64,000 nucleotides of DNA, taken from assembly GCA_016800925.1 (NCBI GenBank), contig JABCPU010000320.1, forward strand, positions 1 to 64,000, written 5' to 3'. This stretch comes from Suillus spraguei (Eukaryota > Basidiomycota > Agaricomycetes > Boletales > Suillaceae). The notes under the pieces were generated by a model, which saw nothing but the letters and a program-made list of their open reading frames with translations, had not been told where the DNA came from and made no database searches. Of the stretch, positions 1 through 13,475 are shown piece after piece (the stretch's first letter is position 1; each line of letters begins with the position of its first letter). The translations under genes were made by a program, and so were the position numbers.

Positions 1-2130
1 TACCGAAGATCCAAGTGTCGTTCTCGATCGAGAACTCAAAGGGTCCGATTTGGACAGGCTGCCGAGGTTCGGGTCTGGAACGAACATTCCCTGTCGTTTG
101 GGAATACAGGGAACCTGATAGCCTATTAACATCGGAGTAATCATATGATTCGCGATGGTTGTAGAGATGAAGCGAAGGAGATCGGCTGATCCCGAGCGAG
201 AGTGCTCATGTGCGCCCATAAGCGTCTCCATTTCCTTATGGTGCCGTGCCTCCTCCGCAGCGCGCAGTTTCCATAAAGCAATTTCCTCCGTCTCAGGCCG
301 CGTGCTACGATTGTGCCGAAAAAGCCTCTCTCCAAAGCGGGCAAGTCGCCATCTCCAGTTTTGCTTGTGGAGGGCCTTAGCAGACGCAAATGCTGCTGTC
401 TCCTTTGCTCGTTGCTTGCGAGCTCGGCGCCGCCAGCAGTATAAAAAGGCCACAAAGATGAAAGCACATCCAAGCGCCATGAGTAAAATCTCCCACCACT
501 GCAATCGTTGGGTTGTGGTTGTAATAGGAGTCGATAGCCCTGAGGGAAGCGAGCCTGAACTGGTACCAGAAGGTAAGACTTGTACAAGTTCTGAAAGGCA
601 CGCCCCAAGACTTGGGATAACACTTGTACCGCTGGTGCAGTTAGCTGACGTGCAAGCACCCCCACGCAAAACTTGACTAGAACTTGAGCAAGCGAGGCAG
701 TTATTCGGACCGGCGCCTGAACAGCTAGCACAGCTGGAATCGCAAGACTGGCATGTTGAGGACGTTGTGTCGAAATACTGGTTCTGACTGCAAGTAGCGA
801 GACAGCGGCCACTTGTAAGGACAGGGAGTGCTTTGTTGCAACTTGTGCACTGGTTAAAGGATGCACCTGAACATGTTGCACAGTCTGGATGGCAGGAAAC
901 GCAGGACCCGGAAGAACTTAACGTGTTGGAGGGACAAGAACTGACGCACTGCCCGTTTGAAGCTAGCAAGTTGTTCGCGCATGTCAAGCAGGTGGTAGCG
1001 CTTCCCGCACAGCTACTACAGGATGAAGAACAAGCTGAATACATGACGACATCAGTCTAATTTAGTAATCAATCGAATTGAGATAGTCCGTACCTGTACA
1101 CGTCAAATTATCTTGAGGAGATAGGAAAGTACCAGATGGACAACCTGTCACACACTGCCCTTGTGACAAGACAAAACCAGGAAGACAGCCAGTACACTGA
1201 GCTTGATTGACGGTAGATGCCACATTGAAATTGGATATCTGGCAGGTCGTGCACTTCGGTCCACAAGCTGAGAATTACATATTGAGTACACGTCAATGCA
1301 CAGTGGGATACACTTACTGTCGCACTCATGCTTGTCATTGTTGGCAATCATATTGGAGCCTGAGCAAACACCCCCAGAACTGGTCGTCACGCATGACCCA
1401 TTAAACTTGTACGTGCCGGATCCGCAAATGACACAATCGTTCGAATTTGGCCCGGTACAAGTCGTGCAAAGCGGCGAACAAATTGCGCAACTAGACCCAG
1501 CACCGTAACTTCCGATAGGACAAGTCGTGCTATTTGACGTAGTTTGCGGAATGGCATCGCACATTGTGCGGTCGTTCCCGTCCTGAGTAAAGCCGGACGC
1601 GCAAGTAATGCAGTCCCCGGTGCCATCAGCACACTGTTGACAACCCAACTGACAAACTGAAATCAAAGATGAGATTGGTGAGACAGAAAAAGAATGTATC
1701 GTAACTGACTTTCGCAGTTCCCGTTTGTAGCTAAAAAGAAACCGGCCGCACATGCAGCACATTGAGTTCCGTTTGACGCCGAGGTCCAACCACTAAGACA
1801 GGTACACTGTCCGTTAGCGCCACACGCCATTGATACAATTGCAACTCGATGGCAGGTTTGACACTACTGGCACCAAGCAACGTCCCGTGCCCGAGATTCC
1901 ATCATCGCATGAAGTACACCCTGACGGACAGGCCTGACACTCCGGTCCGAAGAAACCAGACGAGCACACCTCGCAAGATGAACCGGTGAATCCGCTTGGA
2001 CATTGACACGTCCCAGAAGAGGAGCAAATGCCATCTCCGGAACAAACCGGCGAACAGGATGACGATTGCAGGTTGAGCAACGACAGGGACCCTGAGGCGC
2101 TCGCAGGGAGCTGGCTGACATCAGGAATAG
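1..2130 (-). CDS. Furin-like cysteine-rich repeat membrane protein, partial at both ends
   Basis: The gene runs off the left edge on the minus strand. Spliced exons give an ectodomain built from Cys-rich growth-factor-receptor (furin-like) repeats, with EGF-like CSGDGICSSSGTCQCPSG near 2,000 and many CxxC units such as CDSSCASCSGAGPNNC. One transmembrane helix (ILLMALGCAFIFVAFLYC) lies near 430-490, followed by a basic cytoplasmic tail that stays open to position 1. Plausible introns lie at about 1,660-1,710, 1,295-1,345 and 1,055-1,095. The family is common in Agaricomycetes as single-pass surface proteins; ligand and role are unknown. A 2-nt loss in a GT-rich stretch near 1,815 appears to break the frame between the first EGF-like part and the rest. 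The 5' end, including any signal peptide, is replaced by amidase copy A at about 2,140. The rest looks well conserved, so this may be a live gene with a damaged start or a recent pseudogene. Confidence 0.7.
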
Positions 2131-2149
2131 AGTTCCACAAAATGACACG

Positions 2150-4765
<2,616 letters not shown>

Positions 4766-4776
4766 GGGTCCAGTGG

Positions 4777-6010
4777 CTAGATAAGTCGACCGCTCGACCA
4801 GCCTTGATATGTAGGTGTTTGCTTGATCCAACTAATCAGTTCGTCCCGCCGCACCTTCATACCTTGATCTGCCGACTGAACTTTTGTCTTCTTCCCATCT
4901 ACGAATTCCCACTTTTGCTCTTTAACAGTCACCAAACCTTCCTTGAGCTCATAACCGCCCAAAATCACAGCAAAAGGAACTTCATCCTTTTCACCAGCCA
5001 TGAACTGCGCAGTGAGCTTCAGTTTCCTCTTTGCGAGGAAGTCAGTCTGAAAAAAAAGAGTTAATACATGAATTGGAAAACGACAATTTGACTAACCTTT
5101 ATGCCTGCTTCCCTGAGTTCCTGCACGAGTGCAATCCGCTCTTCCAACAAGCCATCACCAGCAGCCAACACGTATACCATGGTCTCTTTACTCCGCATCC
5201 TCTTCTCGACCCACTTTGGCCACACAATTGCAAAGATACGGTCAAGACCAATACTGACCCCAATACACGGGAGCCCTGGTGCCTTCTTCCCTTCAGCAGC
5301 CAGCGGCAGCGAACATACCAACCAGGTTATCGTACCGGCCACCAGCAGCAATGGACCCGACACCAACCTGCGATTCATCCACTCCATCCTCTTCGTTATC
5401 ATCAGCTTTGGCTTTTTTCGAGGGTTTCGGTTTGGGGGGGCTGGGGCTGGGGACTCTGTTGCATTTGCGGAAAGAGCTGGTGGTGCTGATGCTTCGACGA
5501 TCGCTTCATAGATGATGCCTGTATAATAGTCTAGACCACGGGCGAGAGACATATCGAACGAGATCTATGCATACATTAATATATATCATGTTCTAATTCA
5601 CGGAAAGCGAGCTTACTTTGTCGAGCACTTTATATGCTCATAGGAGAGTAAAGAGAATATCCATGTCTGAAATGCCCTGCTTCGCGCTCGGGTTTGCCAT
5701 GAGAGTGGCATCCGCTTTCAAAAGATCGAGTAGCGATGGATTACCTGTATAACAAATGAGATGAGATACTTGGCTTTGCATAAAATCAAGGCTGCCTACC
5801 TTTGTGCTTGACATACTCTCCAATCTTATCAGCGACATCTGGAGAAAGGCCTTTCTCTTCCGTCATTTCTTTCTTTACTTCTAGCCAGAGAAGCTGCACG
5901 CAATTAGAACCAGCATCGAAAATGCATCTCTATCGACCAACCTTGTCCAACTTGTCTACAGCAGAGGATATTGATCGAATCTTGTCCTGTGGACCGCAAG
6001 AACGACCTCA
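4777..6010 (-). pseudogene. Histidyl-tRNA synthetase, C-terminal two-thirds
   Basis: Class II histidyl-tRNA synthetase charges tRNA-His. Minus-strand exons carry DKIRSISSAVDKLDK (near 5,980), DVADKIGEYVKHK, GNPSLLDLLKADATLM, the HisA motif LARGLDYYTG (near 5,540), the HisB motif [13 protein letters not shown] (near 5,320), the motif-3 segment GVSIGLDRIFAIV (near 5,245) and the anticodon-binding domain ending VPFAVILGGYELKEGLV...RRDELISWIK at 4,777. Catalytic motifs 1 and 2 are absent because the 5' part is replaced by a CDP-alcohol phosphotransferase fragment. A C7 tract near 5,436 is one base short for the frame, and one extra G near 5,300 restores it, so about 45 codons are read out of phase between two opposite indels. 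The stop codon abuts SEC23 copy A about 20 bp downstream. Confidence 0.85.
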
Positions 6011-6716
6011 AGCTGGAAAAGTACATAGGATGAGGCCAGAATCACGACTTGAAGTAAAGGCAGCATACTGTAGTGTTAAGCGCGTCGCAACCCATGAAAA
6101 AAAGGTTAGATATATATGCGCGTCAGGAAACGCGCATGCAGACCATGATTCAACATTTCTCCCAAAGGACCAGCCATTCCCGTTCTCCGTGCCTGCTTGC
6201 TGCACTTGGATAAGCATGGATATAGACCGGTGGTAAGGTATCTACTCACCCGTCCACTGCGTCTAGACTTTGTTACATGAACAACCCAATCGCCCATCTA
6301 AGTTTCGAGGGTCAGAAGGACACAAGCTTGACACAAACAATAGAATGCGCGCACGTGAAGTAGATCCACTGAGGAGGCCCGACTGCTCCATCTTTCTCCG
6401 TCAAATAAAGTGGGTCGTAATATAGTAGCGTGATGACATTGAAAGCGACAATACACAGGCCAAGCAAGGTTATCTGAACAAGTTTGACTGACGCCAAAAA
6501 CTAAGTGGTAATAACATATTTGAGTGCTGGCGAGTGGAAAGAGCTTGATGAACCAATTCCAATATGGCGTAAGGAGATAACGCGAAACCAAAGATCTTAT
6601 TTTCAAAGTTCAGTATGACAGCAAAAGAACACTCAATGGAACAGTACCCACTCATCTACACCTTTATAGGAATACTTTTTGAGGTTTTTGAGTGCTGGCA
6701 GTGAGAGGTAACCCAT
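6011..6716 (-). pseudogene. CDP-alcohol phosphotransferase (CPT1/EPT1-like), 5' part
   Basis: These membrane enzymes transfer phosphocholine or phosphoethanolamine from CDP-alcohols to diacylglycerol. The minus-strand start ATG is at 6,716 (MGYLSLPALKNLKKYSYKG). A GT-AG intron joins GVDE to SLVSRYLLTPYWNWF, followed by ITLLGLCIVAFNVITLLYYD, QSLDAVDG and KQARRTGMAGPLGEM. The family motif DG-x2-AR-x8-G-x3-D-x3-D is visible, but its first late Asp is Asn here (GEMLNHGCDAL), which should abolish metal binding. A TAA sits just before QSLDAVDG where the family has an aromatic residue, and the acceptor before GCDALNTT reads GG instead of AG. The sequence ends after VVILAS and continues directly into histidyl-tRNA synthetase. 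This is a clear pseudogene with an intact start. Confidence 0.82.
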
Positions 6717-7157
6717 AGAAAAAATCCCACTCTGCCACATAAAAGTATGTATTATGGTGGGTGCAGCAATAGTGCAACAAGGACTACATGCGCTAGTGAC
6801 GAGTACAGAGCATTACGACGTGTGCGAGTAGTAGCCATAGTATGGACCGGGCGCTGCTTGTAATTCTCATTTGCTAAACACAAAGTCAACGCGTGGAACG
6901 AGGAAGCAGTCTATAGCCTGAATGTTGTGTTTGCGAAACGCGTCGATTATGTACCGTAGATAAGACCAGGTATGTAAGGTGCAAAGTAGCTTTGCGTATA
7001 TTTACATCTGTTTTAGCAGATTTCAGTTTTCACTGGGGTTCATGCACATGACTGAAGCGCATCTTGAAACCTATGAATGAAAGGGTAAGTCACAATAGGC
7101 TGGTGAGTGATACAAGGCAAGCAGATGGATACTGACAAGTGAATTGACGTGATGGAA
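6717..7157. other. Intergenic sequence, no gene seen
   Basis: Nothing coding is recognisable here. The stretch holds the region upstream of the phosphotransferase start and no clear repeat. Confidence 0.4.
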
Positions 7158-7559
7158 TCACTGTGACTGCAGGATCACAGATAAGCGAGGGAAAGGAAAT
7201 ATCCATCCCCAGAGTCGCTGCCACCAAAAGAGACGGCATATCCGTAGTGGAAGACAAATGGTACAAGGGCCCTGGTAAGTCGGAATGCCAGCAGTGGCCT
7301 CGGTATGCACACCAAACTTAACATGGCCTCCACCCCACCCCACAATGTGCGTGATGGTTGCGGTAAATATGGGGGAAGGGGTGGGGATGGAGCTCATGTG
7401 TAGGGTATATTGATAAACGACGATGGTGTCGCCAACACCAAGTTGCTCAGACGAAGAACTCGGTCCACAGTAGCCGTTGAACACCCACGTGTCTGAGTCA
7501 GAGTCAGCGCTGAAGGAGGGGTTGACAACGAGTGAAGCGGCGACTGTGACAAATGGCAT
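7158..7559 (-). other. Hypothetical open frame, 133 residues
   Basis: A minus-strand frame starts MPFVTVAASLVVNPSFS and has a mid-part with hydrophobic and Thr/Ile-rich strands (GVGDTIVVYQYTL, FTATITHIVGWGGGH). I do not recognise it. The C-terminal third is compositionally odd, and another frame there (VPFVFHYGYAVSFGGSDSGDG) looks at least as protein-like, so a frame change or small intron near 7,280 is possible. There are no conserved neighbours. It could be chance. Confidence 0.25.
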
Positions 7560-8160
7560 ATTATAGGAGGAATGATACTGGGGTTCACAGTACTATATGA
7601 TAGTCCAGAATCACAACTTGGCAAAAGGTGAGGTAATTATATACTGACACATTATAAATGTAAGGCAAGTAAGGGTGAACAGGACATATATTAGTAATTA
7701 GAGCTAGTACGGTAACTAGTAGTATGTGTCCTTACAGCAGTTTGCATAATAAGAGAGGCCGGCGGTATTTTCCAAAAAAGCGTGCATTTGTTTTCGAAAA
7801 GTAGTCCTACAAAGATCGATTTTTATCTCAACAATGAAGCAAGCTATTGACATGGTCCAAGCGACAAAACTGATCAGAAAAATCGAACGCAGATGACCAG
7901 CGAAAAAACCAAGCGATTCGGTGAAGTTGGTGGTCACCTGCTCTCAGAGCCAACAGTCTACAAAGATTGATTTTTATTTCAGTAACGAAGCAAGATAATG
8001 ACAAGCGGTAAGATACAAACTTGATAAGAACAATGAGGCGCAGACGACTGTAGAACGAATGGAACAATCTGGCGAAGTGGACACTTGTCTCGTGTCTAGT
8101 ACTAGTATACAAACCAAATTCACACACATCTAATCTCACTTTTCCCGGTCTGCTACATTG
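7560..8160. other. AT-rich intergenic stretch with a local tandem duplication
   Basis: No gene is seen. Two diverged copies of a unit of about 145 bp lie in tandem; they are listed separately. Confidence 0.4.
7797..8080. repeat. Diverged tandem duplication, unit about 145 bp
   Basis: The stretch beginning CTACAAAGATCGATTTTTAT near 7,806 recurs as CTACAAAGATTGATTTTTAT near 7,959. It is followed in both by similar AACGAAGCAAG and GATAAGAACAATGAG-like blocks. The copies differ by many substitutions, so the duplication is old. Confidence 0.5.
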
Positions 8161-8168
8161 TCTCGCAG

Positions 8169-8510
8169 GATGGCAAAGGCTCCTGCACAAGTGCGCAAGG
8201 TCAAGGAGCCTCGTAAACACGGCCGTCCTCCGAAAAAGCAATCACAGCTCCCCAGTGGTACACAGGTGGAAGATCCTTCAAGTCAGGAAGTCGTCTCAAA
8301 GACTAAACCACGGCCACGGCCCATTCCACCAAAAAAAACCTGGCACTTCATCAGCAGCCACAATGCCAGGTGGATTCAGCTCCGCACCAGATGTCGGCGG
8401 AGCTCTCGTCGACAAAGATGAGTTGGTCGGGTCTATACTTGAGGCCAATCTGATACATGTACTCAGCACGTTTATCAAGGTTCCGCTCTCTTGCTTCTCG
8501 AGTGATCTAT
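8169..8510 (+). other. Basic ORF with AT-hook-like motif
   Basis: A plus-strand ATG at 8,169 gives MAKAPAQVRKVKEPRKHG followed by RPPKK and, later, KTKPRPRPIPPKK. The GRPPKK core resembles an AT-hook, a minor-groove DNA-binding motif. The frame overlaps the antisense transposase fragment from about 8,365. It may be the N-terminal DNA-binding exon of a transposon protein or a fortuitous frame. No family is assigned. Confidence 0.3.
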
Positions 8511-8668
8511 TGCACACATCAATCAAACATCATTGTCAACGAGAATCAAGACACTAACTTTCTTCCTTGAATATCCCGTGCGATGAAGCGTTCGCCAGAT
8601 GGTGGACAATGACGGGTGTTTCCCGCGAGCCTTGCTAATCTCATGACGGAGCTCATCTAGATACATAT
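8365..8668 (-). pseudogene. Tc1/mariner-type (DDE) transposase fragment
   Basis: The minus strand reads YLDELRHEISKARGKHPSLS and TIWRTLHRTGYSRKK, then after a possible intron ARERNLDKRAEYMYQIGLKY and RPDQLIFVDESSAD. In Tc1/mariner transposases the helix-turn-helix tail is followed by the catalytic segment containing V-F-V-D-E-S; the first Asp of the DDE triad is visible as FVDES. The rest of the catalytic domain is missing and two adjacent stops follow GAESTWHCGC. This is a dead, short remnant. Confidence 0.6.
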
Positions 8669-8849
8669 CACAGCTGCGGGACAAACAGCATGCCTGTACT
8701 TTTATATGTCAGAATTTGCACAGAAAGAGATTGAATATGGATGCACCTCGATATCTTCCAAGTCCATCATTCGAGTTCTACCACTCTTACCCCTCTGACT
8801 TTCTACGGCTTCCCAGTCAATTTATAGCATCGCGCAATCCTATGGGAGG

Positions 8850-9135
8850 GGACTCCGGCTGCAGGGGTCTAGCCGTCCCCGTCCCTGCTCCTGCCTTTAA
8901 AGGCAATCGTCCCTGCTTCTTATTTCCCATCCGCCATTTGTTTAAAAAAATGAAAATTCTTTACATCACGTCCCTGCCGTCCCTGCTCCAGAAAGGAAAC
9001 CGTCCTGCTTCCCTTCTCCAGAAAGGCAACCGTCCCTGCTCGCAAAAGGAAACTGTCCCTGCTCGCAAAGGAAACTGTCCCTGCTCGCAAAAGGAAACCG
9101 TCCCTGCTGTCATTCTTGGGTATGATCCCTTCTCC
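8850..9135 (+). repeat. Minisatellite-bearing repeat R1
   Basis: It starts at CTCCGGCTGCAGGGGTCTAG, has a shared leader with CCTGCTCCTGCCTTTAAAGG, then 23-24 bp tandem units of the type GTCCCTGCTCGCAAAAGGAAAC, and ends near GATCCCTTCTCCGGATCC. A second copy in the same orientation is at 13,476-13,840. ORFs across it are artefacts of the repeat. The two copies bracket amidase copy B and the 151-bp satellite. Confidence 0.75.
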
Positions 9136-9317
9136 GGATCCACGCCAGCTCCGCCATGCAGCAAACACCTATCGTACCATCAATCAAAGCAATGCCATTC
9201 AACCCTTTGCATTTCTCTCTCAAATGCGAAAAACTCGCGTCATGCTTCCAGTAACTGACTGTGCTCATAACTGCAGTGCAATTTTAGGTATACACCAAAC
9301 TCAACGTTTGGATACGT

Positions 9318-9376
9318 CAGCGACGTACATGTCGACATCGATGTATGGCACTGCACAAGCCGCGGGTGCTGTGATG
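9318..9376 (+). pseudogene. SEC23: SEC23 sliver fused to amidase copy B
   Basis: About 60 bp matches the late SEC23 exon (…ACATCGATGTATGGCACTGC) seen at 3.3, 28.6 and 34.2 kb. It ends GCGGGTGCTG, where amidase sequence begins. Copy A has the same junction, apart from a 10-bp insertion, so the fusion arose once and was duplicated. Confidence 0.7.
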
Positions 9377-11527
9377 TGACCTCTGTAGCTAGTGAAATTG
9401 TGCAAAGGATAGCTAAAGGAGAATGGACGTCTTCCGAAGTCCTTGAGGCATACATTGCGCGTTCTGCTATAGCTCAGGCCAAGGTAAACTGTCTTACAGA
9501 AGGGGAGTAGATTCGCCAATTCTCTTCTGGTATTTCCATCCTAACACCTTTCACAGTCCTATATGAGGACGCCCGAAAGCAAGCAAAGGAGCTTGATGCA
9601 GAGTTTGCGAGCACAAAGACACTGCGGGGACCTTTTCATGGTGTTCCAGTCAGCGTCAAAGATAATTGTACATCGTCCATGTGCGACCGATACGTTTTTG
9701 AACTTTGCTGTAGACCAGATCGAGGGATACGACGCGACCATTGGGTTCACAGCATGGGCCAACAACCCAGGCAAAAAAGACGCTTGCGCATGTCCTTATT
9801 ATCACATTCACCCATTCACTCTATCATTACCTGTAGGTCGTTGCTCAACTCAGAGCTGCTGGTGCCATCATCTTCGTGAAGACCAATGTACCGCAGACAA
9901 TGCTCGCGTTCGAATGCTCTAATCCTCTCTGGGGTCGCACGACAAACCCATGGAACAACAAGTATACATGCGGAGGCAGCTCTGGTGGAGGTTCGTCATA
10001 TGCTTGTGAATATCTTAGTAAATAACAACGTCTGGCACTAGAGGGAGCTTTGCTTGCCATGGACGGATCCGCCTTGGGCATCGGTTCTGATATCGGAGGA
10101 AGCTTGCGCATCCCAGCATCGTATTGCGGTGTGTACTCTTTGAAGCCAACGGCTGAACGTGTTAGTTCTATTGGTACACAAGGAAGGTGATGTTCTCGAT
10201 TCTTCCAACTAAGACGATAACTGGCTTTGTCTTACAGCCGTCCGGCCTGGATTCGAAGTAATTCGATCTTCTCATGGGTCATTAGCGCGGTTAGTCGCTA
10301 CCTGCATCACTTGGCTCATTCTTGACTATTTTCTCGGTCTGTTCAGGACTGTGAATTGTTCTGCAAAACTATCTTTGGTTAAAAAGGACTCGTCTCACCA
10401 GAATGTTCCCATGCCGTACCACACTGTCGAGCTCCCTTCCAAGCTTCGCTTTGGCTATTACCTGTCAGGTACTATGATATGTGTGGAACGTCGTGATTTG
10501 CTGCTTATAGGTTCCTTATAGATGGCATGATGGAATCATCACCTGCATGCAAACGAGCAGTACTGGAGACAGTCTCAGCACTCAGGAAGCAGGGACATCA
10601 ATGTATTGAGTTTACATCTCCTTTGAGTACGCTTTCTATACCTCTCCTCATTCTCCGTCCTGACAATTTATCAAGACGCAAGTGCGATGGAGGTGTTCCT
10701 GGGACTCGCATCATCCGACGGTCATAAGAAGATGCTGTCACATCTTGATTCAGACCCTATGGCAAGTTTAAATTAAAGATATGCTGTCTATATCTCACAA
10801 AACCCGACTTGCAGGAGGACAGTTTATTCTTGGTCACATTGGGTCCCAGATTACCGTCCTTCGTTCGTAAGCTGGCTTGTTGGATCGCCAAGACGTTCTT
10901 TCACTCCCTCTTCCCGCGTTTCTTCTCGTTGGCACGGGAGAAGTCTGTTTTGGAATTCACGGATTTCACTGACCAACGGAATAAGGTTGCCGCTGCGTGG
11001 TATGAACAGATAAGCGTATTGACATTCAGGGACTTTCCTTTGTTAATACCCCCCAGGTACGGGACAAATACGGTTTCGATGAAATCATCGCACTTGTGCA
11101 GTCACTTCCAGTGATACCTCACGGGTAAGTTTCCGCACCTTCCTTCTCGGTTGTGAAGCTCATAATCTCCAGGGGTGCGACATACTTGTCCGTGCTCGCA
11201 GCCGCTACCATTACGTACAACGTTATCGACTCTCCTGTCGGCACCATACCAGTGACGCGCGTCAATCCAGATACCGACAACCTGTCAACAGATTTTGTAG
11301 TAGGCGCCTCAGGCCGATCGAAAATGTTCGAGACCCGTATGTACTCGGGCAAGAATCCTGTGTACGATCCCAAAGCGATGGAGGGCATACCCGTTGGTGT
11401 TCAGCTTGTGGGTAAGAAATGGGAGGATGAGAACGTCCTCGCGATGATGCATGTTGTTGACGCGGCATTGGGACATAGAGGATTCGGTCCGGGCAGTTGG
11501 GAACCTATCAAGACCGTGTCGATCTGA
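9377..11527 (+). pseudogene. Amidase copy B (acetamidase-like), longest copy
   Basis: Plus-strand exons give an almost complete amidase-signature enzyme: IVQRIAKGEWTSSEVLEAYI, LYEDARKQAKELDAEF, GVPVSVKDN (catalytic Lys), QIEGYDATIGFTAWANN, QLRAAGAIIFVKTNVPQTML, CGGSSGG (cis-Ser) joined by an intron to [20 protein letters not shown] (nucleophile Ser), [48 protein letters not shown], and a C-terminal exon with VIDSPVGTIPVTRVN and GIPVGVQLVGKKWEDENVL ending at 11,527. All three family catalytic residues are visible. Against function: the N-terminus is replaced by a SEC23 sliver, the first donor is GG, a GC-type donor follows GKKD, and a TAA with frame change occurs after CKTIFG. It is probably a recent pseudogene. 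Confidence 0.8.
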
Positions 11528-11950
11528 GGTAGTACAGCCAGTGCTTCCCGGTCCATCGTCAAACCTAACTGGTGGCGGCCTTTTTTTAAGATATTCGTAG
11601 CGTTGGACACTGTATCATGCATACATATCTCTATCAAGGGGCATTGTTGTTCCATAGATTTGTCTGTTATTGATGTGCATGAGATGTGCGAGTCAATTTC
11701 TGTTGCCAATGATGGTGAGGGATTGAGAAGCCTCGGCAAACGAAAATCTTTGGATATAGATATATATTGGAGCAATGATGGGGACTTGGGATACAGTTTG
11801 TGAGGCAGAAAATATGTGATTATTGATGCATGGACGATAGTGAATTGCAGGAATGTAAGTAGATGCGGTCGTGAGTACGTGAACACAAACATTGCAGTGA
11901 GACCAATACCATATCATCGAGCAGGAATGAAGAGAAAAAGTGAGGCTAAT
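11528..11950 (+). other. 3' flank of amidase shared with copy C
   Basis: No gene. The 3' flank to about 11,945 is also present, inverted, at 22,860-23,230, so the duplicated segment extended about 420 bp beyond the stop codon. Confidence 0.6.
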
Positions 11951-11954
11951 GCAT

Positions 11955-12265
11955 TCAATAGCAAAAATCACGCAAAATCAAGCCTAGTCCAAACGAGTTT
12001 TTCGCCTAGAGCCACCCATGACATTAAGCAAAATCAAGGCATTCCATAGCAAAAACATAGCAAACATTACGCAAAATCAAGCCAAGTCTGAACAAGGTTT
12101 TCGCCTAAAGCTACGCTTCAGATCAAACAAAATCAAGAGCAAAATCAAGCAAAGTCAAGCCCAGTCCTGACGAGGTTTTGATCAAACGAAACAAAATAAA
12201 ATCAAGCAATCCAATAGCAAAAATCACGCAAAATCAAGCCCAGTCCTGACGAGGTTTTCACCAAA
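11955..12265. repeat. Degenerate tandem repeat with CAAAATCAAGC core
   Basis: Blocks containing ATAGCAAAAATCACGCAAAA and TCAAGCCCAGTCCTGACGAG followed by GTTTTCGCC recur three to four times with internal deletions. The array starts right at the end of the amidase B/C homology. Confidence 0.55.
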
Positions 12266-12649
12266 GCTAATTATCTTAATGGTGCTGTCTAGGGTAGCCA
12301 GGACGACGCAACCACGACGCAACTATACACTATATGGCTATATATTATATATATCTCAACACATTTTCATATTGTTTTGGATGTCTCATTTGATAGAATA
12401 CATCACTGGGATTCCATTGCACCAACTTTTAAGGAAATTGGTGGTCAGAAACATGAGTTATGATCATTTTACTGTTAACTGAGTGATTTAACTCAATCAC
12501 TATATTAGGACAGTATAACTCCATCATAGGACATCAAATATGTAACAGATGCACTGGTATATATACTATAGTGATGGGGATATATGATTTTGCACTCATT
12601 TCTAATATTGTCATATTATGTCTGCTGGTCCAGGGGGAGAGGGTGAGCA
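12266..12649. other. AT-rich spacer, no gene seen
   Basis: A+T-rich sequence with short open frames only; nothing recognisable. Confidence 0.35.
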
Positions 12650-13475
12650 ATCATCTTACAAAAAATTGCTGGAGCTTCAAAACTTGGTGTGTTGTCTTCT
12701 ACGACCTTCAAAACAATGGGAAGAAGCTTGGTTGCATGGTTGATGGTGCCTGAGATGTGTATCTTCAAATGTACCTACCACTACTATAGACTCTAGGTCT
12801 ATCATCTGACAAAAAATTGCTGGAGCTTCAAGACTTGGTGTATCATCTTTAGTGACCTTGAAAATGGTAGGAAGCAGTTTTCTTATATGATAGGTCATGT
12901 CTAGTATGTCTAACTTGGTATGGGCCTCTAGCTACTATAGGCACTAAGTCTATCATCTTACAAAAAATTGCTAGAGCTTCAAGACTTGATGTATCATCTT
13001 CAGTGACCTTCAAAATGGTAGGAAGCAGTTTTATTAGATGATAGGTCATGTCTAGAATGTCTGACTTAAGATGGGCCTCTACCTACTATAGACACTAAGT
13101 CTATCATCTTACAACAAATTGCTTGAGCTTCAAGACTTGGTATATCATCTTCAGCGACCTTTAAAATGGTAGGACACAGTTTTCCTAGATGATAGGTCAT
13201 GTCTAGTATGTCTGACTTGAGAGGGGCCTCTAGCAACTATAAGCACCAAGTCTATCATCTGACAAAACATTGCTGGGGCTTCAAGACTTGGTGTATCAGC
13301 TTCAGTGACCTTTAGACTGATAGGAAGCAGCTTTCCTAGATAATAGGTCATGTCTAGAATGTCTGACTTGAGATGGGCCTCTAGCTATTATAAGCACTAA
13401 GTCTATCATCTGACAAAAAATTACTGGAGCTTCAGGACTTGGGTATTATCTTCAGTGACCTATCTATCTGTTTCT
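12650..13475. repeat. Tandem satellite, exact 151-bp period, about 5.5 units
   Basis: The unit start ATCATCTKAC followed by AAAAAATTGCTGGAGCTTCA falls at 12,650, 12,801, 12,952, 13,103, 13,254 and 13,405: five consecutive spacings of 151 bp. Units differ by scattered substitutions but not by length. Short minus-strand frames starting MTYH/MTYY repeat once per unit and are products of the repeat. The array ends at repeat R2. Confidence 0.9.

Noticed and set aside
141..881. 246-codon minus-strand frame
   Set aside because: A neighbouring minus frame gives the Cys-rich repeats and transmembrane helix of the furin-like gene; this frame is its shadow.
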